From NCBI GenBank assembly GCA_963555705.1, contig OY743177.1:52652596-52716595 (forward strand): a stretch of 64,000 bases of DNA, given 5' to 3'. The translations under genes were made by a program, and so were the position numbers. The notes under the pieces are model-generated. The model was not told the DNA's origin. It made no database searches and was given only the letters and a program-made list of their open reading frames with translations. Shown piece after piece: positions 44,725-58,041 of this stretch; positions within the stretch are counted from its first letter, which is position 1; each line of letters begins with the position of its first letter. Source of the stretch: Ligustrum vulgare (Eukaryota > Streptophyta > Magnoliopsida > Lamiales > Oleaceae).

Positions 44725-47700
44725 TCACTTCACTTCATTCCCAACCAGCACTGACCTATTTGCCAGAGGATCCTCAGTTCTTAGTCCGAGAAGCTTATTC
44801 AACGCACCAATGTAGGCCCGCACGCTTGAGATGACTATATCCATTGCAGCTCCAGTTCCGCTTATAGTAAAGAAAAAATCATTTTGTTCAATTATTCAGT
44901 TAACAAAATTGAACCATCTAAATTATTTTTGAACTTTGAAAGTAACAAGTAAAATTTCCTCCAGCCAATTCTAAATTTGTTCGGAGTTGTAGTTTGTTGT
45001 AGCACCATGGAGGAATTTTCAATGGAAATTCAGTCTGCTTACCTGAATGCACGAGACAGAGATTTTCCCGTAGAAGCATTGGTCGAAGTGATGCTTTCAT
45101 TTCCTCGAATTAGAACTCTAGTGGTGGCTATAGCATCAATACCTTCAGTGACAGCAGTCATGGAATAATCCACCAGTGTTACAGGAACCTACATTGCGAT
45201 GAAAAGGATGAAAATAAAGGCTCAGACCTGACAGAATCAAGTATATATATGAGAGAAGACCCCACAATTAGCATTGCCACTAGAAACCAATTGTTGAGGA
45301 GAATTCCACTAGAATAGCACGTATATAATATATTTTATCAATTTTGACACCTGGATTTGCTCAAAAAACATTTTTTCAGGGTGCATGCCAGATACTTTTG
45401 TGTTGTGGGGGTGGGGGGGGGGGGGGGGGGCTGGTTCTGTTGGATGATCTAACAAGATTTACACCGAAAAATGAACAAGATTTTACCAACTTTTTCTTCC
45501 TTGATACTTACTGCTACCATCATCCATAACAAACATACTAGACGGGTCGTGGTAGTTGTCAAAATCATCACATGCTAACAAGAAATCTGGTATGGTCAAA
45601 TAAATTCAACTTGCATGCACACACCAAAAAATATAGAAAGAAATAATAAAAGAATAATGTGATGTCACAGCGACTTTTTTAACAAATATAGGTTAACATG
45701 TATAACTTACATCAAGCTTTATGTGTTCATTTATCCATGAAGATCTCTTAATTCATTTAGCATTATAGAAACGTATGGGAGAGTTCAGATACTTGGACAG
45801 ACTAGCAATAGTCTACTGCAAAGAAATCAAATTTCAAATTGTGAATTTACCTTTACAATAAGATCAACCGCCTTATATGCTGCATCAACTGGCCCAGTTC
45901 CAATAGAACAAGCAATATGTTCTTCACCATTATCATCAATGAGTTTGACTGTTGCAGTAGAAAGGCCAAGCGTTCCACACGTAACCTGTCCATTGAACAT
46001 ATACCAAGTGAATTGATGGGAGTCATCCTTTTTAGTTAAATCAAATGATCAAATGTTATGCTGAAAACGAGTGTAGACATGCCTGTACATCTCCAAGTTT
46101 CCAAACTTCTTGTGGCTGGAAAACTTCATCCGACACCAGGGCGATGAGGTCATCATCAGCTATATTCTGCTTCATCAGCAACAAATTTTAACAGATACGC
46201 ATGAACATCCGAACACCAACAATCACGTAAATGAAAGCAAGAAAAAAGCCTGAATATTTCGTCAACCTTTTTGTTTCCCGCAACAGCTTTGAAACGTGTA
46301 AACAGATCGTCAAGTTTATTTCCATCAACGTCGTAACCAAGCTGCGATTGTGTTCAAAGATCAAGTTGATGCATAGAAGAAAATAGCCAAAATTATACCA
46401 GTCTTCCATAAACAAGATCAAATTCAAGATCTACCTCCAACATTTTGGCTTTCAAAGCATGGCGTCCACTGCAGGTTGTTCCAAAATGGGTCAAAGTCAT
46501 AAAAAAATTATATCCACATACGTCAAAGAACCAGAAACACCACAGAGAGACAGGTGATGATTAAATTGACAACAATGGAAATGGAAAAAAAATGTACGTG
46601 ATGAGAATGATGCCCAGGTGGCACCTAATATCAAGGAAAAACTATAGTTTTCATCTCTGACTCAGAATCTTCAAGATCACAATAATTCTTAGATGGATGG
46701 CCTTCGGGAAAAAGAAAGAAAAAAAATTATTCTATCCTCCTAGAAGAAGGGCAAGGAAGCTTCATACAAACAAAATTATTTTTGGCAGGGAAAAAAAAGG
46801 AATTTATTAACCGGAGTATGTTCTTAATTTCCTGGCTCTGGATAATGACAGGAATTCATTGAAACTTTAGCATGGGGTCATGAATGCACAACTTTGGCCA
46901 ATTTGACTCAATGGAGAGATAAACATGTGGCTCTTTCCATTGTCCAAGCAAGATTGAAACAATATTCGGTATCTTAATCACATTAGCTAAAACTTATATG
47001 TTCTAGTTCATTTCTATTGGAACAAGGTGGAGGAACCTTCAAAAGTGTGCTTCATGCTTTTATTTTTTCAACTGAAAGGTAACTGTATTTTTTTGCATAA
47101 TAATACATAAAAATGGAAAAAATGGTGCATGCGAGGGGCTGATTTTCCCAGTCCCTCTGCCAGCTCCAGCGGGCATAACTCCTGCTGAAATGGGACTCGT
47201 GGCCCTCGATCCAGCTGTAATTGACAAGCTTACAGTACTTTAATGTATTAATATCCCAACTTTACTGCAAATAAGACTGACACCATAAAAGAAGCTAATA
47301 AGCTACTCCATACGATACAGATAACTTATAAAATGCATCTATAACCATACTCCATAAGATAAGAAAACTACTTCCCAGAGTAAATGAGAGGGAGGTGGTG
47401 ATTTCCAAGATAGGAAATTAGAAATCAATCCACTTTCTTTTGTTAATATTGTTTTGTGGTTTCTCTCCCAACTTGTTCATACAATTTTCTTTTCCACAAA
47501 ACCACATTAATTTTAAAATGCTAACTTCATAGTCTCTGGCAGTCTGACATCATGCAACTAAAATCAAGTTGGACAAGCAGAGCACACCTAAAAAGTATAT
47601 GTTTTCTCTGATATAGAAGTAACATGTTATCACAAGATAAAAAGTCCACAAGTTGAATACTTGAACGTAGCAGAATGAGAGTGTAAATGATTTTCTCTTC

Positions 47701-50700
47701 ACATGTGATATTGTGATATATAATGTACATCCAAATTAAGCAAGGAATCCCCATTTGAATGATTCAACATTGATTGGGTATAAAAAAAAATAAGAAATGG
47801 GAATATACACCAGCAATTGGTTACAACGATAAGAGGATAAATAAAGGAAAAGACTACTTAGTTGCTTGGAACATGTTGTGCGTAGACTTGAAGGGACTCA
47901 CAGTTCATATGAGTGATCCAATCTCAGTATAAAGCTAAAACAAACATGGGCTGTTGTGGTTACTAAATACGTAGTTGTATAGGATCTTCCATCTACCAAT
48001 GAACCAAACAAAGTGACGAAAAAAAAAACATTCATGTAGGTGTAGCCAACCCTAGCTTTATTGAAAACAAGACTGAGTTTGCCTCTTTATTGGTGTTTTT
48101 TTTTTCTAATTTTGGATATAAGGAGCACATGAGACACGTGCTAAGGACATGTTAAGTTGCAATATATTAAAGACATACTTGGACACGTTGAAGCAATGGT
48201 TTTAAAAAATCCAATAGAAACCTGGCTTAAGGCCTGCCTCAGGGTGAGGCATACAAAAAAGCATCAAACCACTGATTGAGCCAGTTTTTGGAAGCCTACG
48301 TCTCAGATGTGAACATTGTGAGGCACGTCTTACTGCACCGCTTCAAGGCTTGTGGCTAACAAATATGAAAGTTCTCATTAACCCATTTTCGGAATGACTC
48401 ACCGCCCATTAAAACATTAAAATTGTTTTTTTCTCTTACACCTAATTTAGAAATAGTCCACTTTCCAATCAACTAAAATAATAATTTCTTTATAGATATT
48501 TCTTTTGATTGTTTGCACACTTTAAATTGATATATTTTGAATTTTAAAGATAATTTATGATGTATATTATTTTGCATTTAAATATTTTTTGACATTTTTT
48601 TTTGGTTCACCGAGAGACTTGTGCCTCCAAGCACATCATGAAGGAAAAACGAGTCAATATTTGATAATGTCTTTTTAAACATTGAATTGAAGGAGCCTAC
48701 TGGGAAAAAAATTAGCCTCCGTTTGGTAACCAAAATAATATGGTTTATAAACCATTTTATAAACCACACAATTTCTCAAATTACTTTTTAAGCACAAATT
48801 TTCTCCCTCCAATTTTCAACCACTATTTTTTACCTCAAAATCATAAATAAACCAGTTTATAAATCAAACAGTGTTACCAAACTAAGGCTAATCTGAAAAA
48901 ACAAAAGATGGAGTATACTATAACACGAAAAATATTTAGGATGGAAGGACAAATATAGGAAATTGATTTAATAATGTTTAAGAACAAAGAATAGAAATGA
49001 ATACAAGATTTCTTTGCATCTGATGCACCTTGTCATTTTCCGACCATCTCTAGTATGCTTTATTGAGATCTTATCATTTATCAACAGTTTCTTTATTTGA
49101 AATCCAAATAACATACTCATATTTTTACGCTTGACTGGACTTTTCAAAACCGTCTATTATCAATTAATTCGTTGATGAGATATAGTTTTTATATTCAATG
49201 AGCCCCATATATGTTCCTACTATTTGGAAGGAGATGCCCCTCTGTCTGTTTTTGCTAATGGTCCCTATGTTTGCATTTGCTTCTTAGCTTAAACAACTTG
49301 ATGCATAAAAAGTTTTATCACAGGTATGAAATAAAACCTGTTCTTAAGCAACAATCTAAAGTCAATATAGGGTCTGCTTAGGATAACTCATCTTTATGTA
49401 GAAGAGCACCTCTCAAAAGTTATCCAAGTAGGCGAAAAACAGTTTCTTAGTCAGAAATAGCTTTTGATTTTTTCAAAATCTCAGCGAAACAGGACCTTAT
49501 TTGCAGAAGGATATAAATCTCATAATACTTCAAGTATGAAGAAGTTTAAATACAACATACAATTAAATCTAAAAAAAATAAGAGAGATTCTGGAAAACCA
49601 GAATACAGAGAGCATGTTGGCTAAAGCTTAAAAGGAAGAGTCTATAAGCAAAGACGATGCAGACACGACGGGAATGTTTCAGCATACCTCAGTTTTCCAA
49701 GGACGATACCAGATTCATTAGAACGAAGAAGCCCAATATCTTCAGGAGATATAATCTCATATGTATTCTTATGTTTAAGCATTCCATCCTAGAAAAATGT
49801 TAAAGATGGGAAAGAGACAAAGGATTTAGGGAAATATGGAGCAACAGTTTCAAAAGGAGGACTCAACAGTAGACCAATTAAATAAAATACAAATTAGAGT
49901 TTTGACAGAGCAAGAAAGATAAGGTAAATGAAATACTATCTAAAATAAAGTAGGGGATAAGAACAAACATCAAGTGAAGCATTAAACAAAAGCTTGACCT
50001 AAGTAAAAGGAAGCTTTAAGTAGGTGTTGTCTGCTAGATACTGTTCCTGTCATTCATCATCAATTAGGTCCTATGTTCTACACTACTACCCCAATGAGAT
50101 GAGACCCTAATGGGCAGGGTCACACACGATGTGAAAGTTGATAGAAATAAGAACATGAAATATAGTCATATGCAGAGATGCTGCATTACTTTTGACACCT
50201 ACCTAAGCCCCCACCCCGCCCCCACAACAAAAGTATTATATACTCAAGAGAATGGTAGAATCAAGACACACAAGCAATAAGGTAAGGTTATGTAATTAGA
50301 AAAAACATAGCAAGTCAGATCAGAAAAAAAAATTAAAGCATGTTTGGGAAGTGTTTATAAACCAATAGAAAATAGTGGTGGGTCAGTGGGTACAATGCTA
50401 GTGAATCCCTTGAAGTATGTGGATAAAAAGTGGCTTGATTCAAAAATAATTTACAAACATGAGCCAAACTGTAACAACCAACAATCAAGCCCCAACTTGA
50501 ATTTTTCATTTCGCTAATTTAAGCAAATAAAACCTAATTTAATCCCTAAAATTATTCCCCCAGATCTACCCCTAAAATCCTCCTATCAATCTCAAATCAA
50601 AACCCTAATTTCTCTCAATCTCCTTTACCAAATTCTAGCCTGCCTTCTACAGGGTTTTACAACCACCATTTAAACAACATTTCATTCACATTTTTTCACA

Positions 50701-53700
50701 TCAAACTTACGGTAATTCCCCCCCCCCCCACCCACCCACCCAATCTCACTCACACACGATAACACAATCCTAGAGAAATCGAAAGAAAATGAGGCTTACC
50801 TGCGCAGCCTCTGCATCTCAACTCCTCTGTCTCTCTTTATATCCCGCTTTCTCCGTCTCCCTTAGTCACTCTCAGTTACTCGCACCCTCCCGACGCCGTC
50901 GCATCACCAATGGCGTGGTGCCGACAAGAGGCCATTGCCAGCTGCCGCCCAATGCCCTCATCCTCATTCTCGGTTCATCAAAAAAAAGGTATAACTCACA
51001 CCTTGAGGGCCCGAATGGACCCTACCCTGGCCATTGGTTCAAGTGGTAAATCGCAAGATGTGCCTCCCAGAAGTCAGGGTGGAGGGTACTGAAGGTCCCC
51101 ACGAGTGGTGGTAACTCTTGCTTGCCACAAGGTCAAATCCATTTTCAGAATTCGAACCCTGCACCCGGCCACGCTGAGCGTGTTATCAGCACCCTTTTAA
51201 ACAATATTTGCAAATTATGGAGTTGGTGACGGGGCATACGGTTGTGGCTATTAAGGAGTTTTAAAGAAAATATATTTTGATATTTCTTTGTTAAATTATT
51301 CCAAATTATGAATTGGTTGACCGTTTGATATTTTAAATAAGGTTATGCAAATTTGAAATTTAGTTATTTTTCGTTCATTTATTCTTTTGACAGTTAGTTG
51401 AAAAGATGACGTGGCGATCCGTGTATTTAAAACTCGGGGAGATACACAAACATATATATACATAGAAGAAGACAGATGATCTCAGGGTTTTCAAATGTAA
51501 ATACCAATCTTCAAGTCTAACAGTGCAAATTAAATGATCAATAAACCAAAGGGAATCTACTGACATTTCTCAAGATCTCAAGAGGTTTGATGCCAATTAC
51601 ACAAGAAAATTACAACCCAAGATACTAGTAATCCCGATTACAACAGTATAACTGACATAAAGCTAACAGAAGGGTTTTTGATACTTCCAAGATCCTAAAA
51701 TGCATCTCAGAGTCATTCGAACATCAGGGAGCTCTAAGTGAAAGAAACCCTTGGGAACTGTTCAAGACATAGTGACACTTTTTTCTTTATTTTTCCCACA
51801 TTGTTTCCTTTTCTTAATTCTTTTTAGGAAGAAAAATTCCAATAGGCTATATAACTCCATAAAATGATAAACAGAATTAAATAAGTTACTAAGAACAGAA
51901 TATGGATTCACATATTCCAACAAAATAAAATGGCTATTGCATGCCAATTAGAGTCTGCATAATCAAAGCTAAGGGTGTAAAGCTTTTAGACCAAAGTAAT
52001 GTTTCCAGATATATTAGCTTACAACACGAACCTGATGTATACCACTCTCATGAGCAAAGGCATTAGCTCCAACAATTGCTTTGTGTGGCTGCACGCGCAG
52101 CCCACTATATTCTTCTACCTAGAAACAGTGTAAATTTAGTTACAACAAAAAAAATTCAATCAAGAAAAACTACATTAAATTCAACAGATTCTTAGGGGAC
52201 TGCACCATCTTGCTAGCCATAACAATATGTCGTGTATTAATCCCTGTATAAAGGCCATCTAGTACTTGCTCTCCACGGCATTTGAAGGCCATCACAACCT
52301 GCAATGAGAAAGTAAGAAGCAATCATTTTAAATTAAAAAGTAAAGGTGAACACGTGGTTAACAAGAACAACTTATAAGCCTCAAAAGTTAAATCAATTAA
52401 TTTGTAGAAGGAAATGTTGAAGGGAGGAGGAGAAGAAAATACGAGGTAATGGTCATAACGAGATTCAAATATTTTGGTGTCTAATTCTAAGAATTACGAG
52501 ACTATGAAGTATACACAAATTACCCAGTAGATATCAGACATTATTTCTTACTAACTATTCAGCCATAATAAAAGTTCTCACAAGCTTATTTTAATTCTGA
52601 ATTTAGCAGAAAGACCAAGCACAAAGGCATATAGGAACAGCTCTTTAATATTTAGGATGTATGGAGTATATAGAGCATGCTAGGCTAAGCTGAAAAGTTA
52701 CATTTCAAGAAAATAAGTGCTTATTTAGGGTTTTGAGTCCCTTTTTTCGGAGAATATATTGTTTAATAGTGGTTTTTTGGAGAATGCAGTTGAAAAGTAG
52801 TGAGAAGTATGGGGTTTACGTGTAAAATTTTTTATTGGGAGTACATGGGATTGAAAATGAGTTTTTAAAGAATGAAGTTCAGACGGGCTTAATTTCTAGA
52901 ACCGTGAGTTTTGTTGGTAAAAAGTCAACTTTTTGTAAGTTTCGATTTGATAAAAATTGTACTACTTTTTAAGCTGAGCCAAACATGCTCACAGATCCAT
53001 TGTAAGTGAGTTTCTGCTGTTTGCAGTAAAAGAATTACTGAAAAAGGAAATTTGTGGCCAGGAAAGACCACTCACCTCCTCTAACGAGGCATTACCAGCT
53101 CTTTCACCAATGCCATTGATGGTCACCTCTACTTGCCTTGCACCAGCACGTGCCCCCTTAGAAAAATGAGCTCCATCGTGAGCACAAGATGAAGTTGGTT
53201 ATGTAAAAAGCTTGGAACACAGCAAAAGGAATTACCAACCTCTAAAGTGTTAGCAGTAGAAAGTCCCAGGTCATTCTGACAGTGTGTAGAAATAATTACA
53301 TTCTCAATGCCAGGAGTATTGGCTTTTAGGTCAGCAATCAGCTGACCAAATTCAGTAGGCAAAGTGTAGCCTACTGTATCAGGAATGTTAAGTGTTGTTG
53401 CCCCAGCCTTGATAACCTCTCCCAGAATTTGGTAAAGAAACTCTGTGTCAGATCTGTATGGAAACAAAGGAAGAGAAAGTGAGTAGACAAAGAAATTAGA
53501 TGTCATTCTTGTTGTCAAGCAACTTTAAGCACCAATGTCTTTTGTTACAAGTAAGGGAAATAAAAATAAGAAGTGTTGACTGGTGTGTCTAACAACCAAT
53601 GTTAATACTAATACTATGCTCTTTTATTATCATTTTATGTTCACATTTTCTAGTCAAGAGTATGTAACAGAAAAACATTAACAAATTCTAAGAGTTCTCA

Positions 53701-56700
53701 TACACCCACTATTAAATTCACATTATTCTATAAGCTCAGACCAGACCACTTACAGTTGAAGCACCCATCAATTTCATGCTTCTAGAAGTATATAGCTTCT
53801 TAGGGGGGTTTATTTAATAGAGATTTCGAAGGAAATTTAAAGACTTTTATGAACTTCAAAAGTCTAGCTGTATTCATTGTAGACTTTTACAAGTCCATAA
53901 AAGTCTTGAGTTATTCAATATAGAATTTAATGGATTCTTAAAAAGGCTTTCAAAGTCATATATTATTCAATTAAAACTTTCTAAAATCCTACGAAATTTA
54001 GGGGTATTCAATTTATCAATCAAATTTATTAAAAAATTGCAAATAGTAGACTTTGATAGACTTTTGGCCAAAAGTATAAATTGAAATCTTTATAATTTCT
54101 CTTCCAATTAACCTAAGGAATTGAATGGACTTTTCAAACTCTCAAACCAAACCGTGAGAACATAGCCATCCACTTCCTCCTCCGACTGCAAGCAACTCCT
54201 TCTCCGACCAGTGCCACACGCCTTCTCGCCGCGCACACCTCTGATTGCTCTATTCTTCATTCTGTTTTGAGGTGATTATTTCAATAATTTTTTTTTTTTT
54301 TTTGTTGCACTGGGTTTGGATTCATCTTCATACTGTAGAGAATTTTTTGAGTAAAATTGTGAATTGTTGTGTGATTGAGAACTTGTTGTGTACAATCGAG
54401 ATCCAATTTATTAGGTTTTGTTCAATTTCTTGATATTTTGTATATCAAAACAATTTTGAGCTTTTTGTGTTGAACACTGATGGGCCATCGAAATTCTTGT
54501 CGAAATTTTGTTGTGTACAATCGAAATTATTTTCAAGAGTGAATTTATGAGTTGGGGGGGCTCTTAACAGGATTTTTTTTTAAGGCACCGTTCGGAATCT
54601 TTTTTTTGCAAAATAAATTGAATGTTTGTTGTCAAATCAAAGAATTTAAATTATTTGTTGATTTATTTGTGTTTTCGAGGTAAGATGTGAGGTTAAAAAT
54701 TGGAGAGAGAAAATGTGAATGGTTAAAAAGTGGTATGGGAAATTGTGTAAATTAAATCAAAATAATCATTACAAATTAAATGATTGCCGAACGGTGCCTT
54801 AATGATTTTCTTATGTTCTGTGTTCCATTGTTTGTGAGTGATTTGGCCAATAAATGGTCTAATAACGATGAATGATTTATGGTAAAGCACTTCAATGGGC
54901 TGATATTATACTTATCAAATGGTATTTCGGGGTTAAAAAGGAAAAACAGGTGATTTGGAAACTTATTGTTATGGCAGCAGCTTGGACAATATGGATTGAA
55001 AGAAATAAAAGGATTTTCGAGAACATTGAGAGATCGATAGATAATATATGGGATTCGATAATTTTTCTCACAGGGCTTTGGGCTAGAGCAGCGGGGGTTT
55101 TTAGTATTCTAGATAACTTTTTGTTTCACTTAGATCCAAAAAGTTCATTATGTACCCTGGTTCCAAGTAGCTCTTAGATCAGTCTATTATGGTAGGGTTG
55201 TAGCATAGAGTTACAAATGTTGAGATGGACGTCTTGTCCATTATATTTATTGTAAATTCTTGAGTTTTTAATAGAAATCTGTTTCTTATCAAAAAAAAAA
55301 TTCCCTTGGAAGTTGGGTACATACGTTTTTGCTTCTCAGTTGTTATTAACACAAACTAAATAAACTACAACTAATAATTAATTCCTTTTAGTTAGATATC
55401 ACAATTGATTCATGTAGAGAACCTCGATTATTTTATACTAGGTGTAGTAAAGGTCGTAACTTTCTCTTAAGTGGAGCATGGATTGTTGAAAGAAAATTCC
55501 TTTACCTTTAATACCGTTCTATTTTTCCAGTACTTGACCTTCGAAGGTAATAAATAGTAAATACAGGTGTCTGGTATTTTTTTCTTTCTTCTAAGACTGT
55601 TTATTGAGATGCATGTTGTACAATGTAGTTTAGAGACAGGAATAGTACCGATTCATGTTCATATGAGGAAGGCATGTTACCTTGTAGGATTTGCATCTGA
55701 GATTCTGTGTACAGATTTATAACCTTTTTTGGTGGAAATATAATAGAGATTCTTGATTCTTTATCTCAAGATCCAAGTGGTTGACAACTTTGTTAGATGG
55801 GTTTGCTGTTTGATAAGTATCCTGCTTTTGGTAGAAATATAATTGAGATTCTTGATTCTTTATCTCAAGATCCAAGTGGTTGACAACTTTGTTGGATGGG
55901 TTCACTGTTTGGTAATTAAGGACGGACTCATGTTCAAGTGTTTGAGGCAAAGATATTTAATTATCTTCATCTAGGAGAATTGGTACAAATATTGGAAATT
56001 GAGATGAGTTGTGTGGCAAGAAAATGTTGGTGAACGCCAAAGAGCATAATGTTAAAAATCTTCTCTTCCTAGTTGTCTTTGTTGAAAGTGCATTTACACT
56101 GTTTCATTTTTTAAGAGTTCATTTTTTCTTATGTGATGAAAACAAAAGAATCTTGATGTGATGAAGAATCTTTCATACAGTTAATTTTTACCTTTTGTTT
56201 TTCCTAATCTTCAATTGTTTTGACTTGAATAGTTCCATGTCACTTTAAGAATGTTATTTTCAGATCATCTTTCTTCATCTCCATATTTAATTTGCTTCTT
56301 TGATTCAGTTTTCTATAGATTTTCTGTTGATATCATATAGGTCAATCGTACAGGTTTGAATTTGAAAAATCTCGGAATTTCGAAATGTTAATGCATCGGA
56401 GAAACCTAAATTAGGATCCTATAGCATATAGCTAGTGGAATTTTGGGGAATGATTTTTAATGGATGAATATGTTCTTGTTTATGGAGTAGGAAGTCAAAT
56501 AATATGTATTTTTGTAAGTTTTGCATATAATATTTATTTAATATAAAATGTATGTTATTAATATCTTGTGGTATTAGGATGGACAATAACAAGGAAATGG
56601 GAGATTCACACCAAGTGAAATATAAAGTATGGACGGTGGAAGAGAGCAATAAATTGTTAAAAATCCTAGTCGATGCTACCACTCGTGGTTGACATGATGT

Positions 56701-58010
56701 TAATGGCTCGTTCAGCAAGTTAATTGTAGTGAATAAAATACTTCCCGTTCTTAACGCAAAACTTGGGTGTCAAAGGACCTTTTCCCAATATCAAAGTCGT
56801 ATGTAATGGTTTAAGAATAGATACAACGATTATTGTAAGCTACTACGTCATAGATGAAGTATGGGACGAATATATTAAGGTACACTTCATTTATTTAAAA
56901 TAATGAATAAAGTTTAACAACACATGTTAGTGATATGTATCTATTCATATGTTAATTGTTATTTTATTTTGCTCTTTACTAGAGCAACGGAAACTCAAGT
57001 TATCGTACTGACACTTTCATGGACTATGAAGATTTGAAAATTGTAATTGTAATTGGAAATGAAATTGCTAGTGGGAGAAACGCAATTGGACTAGGGGATG
57101 ACACTGATGCCATAACATTGGATACTAAAGAAAGGATAGGTGGTGGTTCATTAGATAACTTTATGTATGATTTTGGTAGCCGGACATTCATACAAAGTGA
57201 TACACATGAACTTTAGAGCATTCAACTTTTATCATCTTTTGTGAACTTTAGACTTTTCACTTTAAATGAGTAATGCTTTGAGATTGTTTATATGTTGTCT
57301 TTATAAATTTTATTTTGATGCCTACTTTCATCTTTTCGGGCGTCTTCCCTATTCAGGTAATATTTTTATAATGTCTAGTCTCAATATGCATGAAGTCAAT
57401 GAAGCTTTTCACTTTAAATGAGTAATGCTTTGAGATTGTTTATATGTTGTCTTTATAAATTTTATTTTGATGCCTACTTTCTTCTTTTCGGGCGTCTTCC
57501 CTATTCAGGTAATATTTTTATAATGTCTAGTCTCAATATGCATGAAGTCAATGAAGTAGAGGATGAAGAGATGGAAGAACAAGAATGGTATGAAACCATT
57601 TGGCGTTTATTGATGGCAATTCAAGGAATTATTTGTTTGCTGAATGAGCAAATAGTTAACATAAGTTGCGAGCGTGTTCAACTAAAAGATGATCCTACCC
57701 ATTTTTGAGACGTTTATAGAATGTATCCAAATATATTTAATTATTTATTAAATTATACAACTTCATTAGAGAAAAAATACTAAGGTATATTTGTGTTGAA
57801 GAAATGCTTGTAACATTTTTATGTATAGTTGGTCAAAATGATCGATATTGTGTGATTCAAGAATCATTTGGTCGATCACATTTTATAACTAGTCAAAATT
57901 TCAAAAAGATCTTGAAGGACAATTGCAGTAGATATGGTGGTAAAACCTTAAGCTCCAGTGCCAAAAGAAATAAGAGAAAGTACACGGTTTTACCCTTACT
58001 TTAAAGTAAG

Positions 58011-58041
<31 letters not shown>

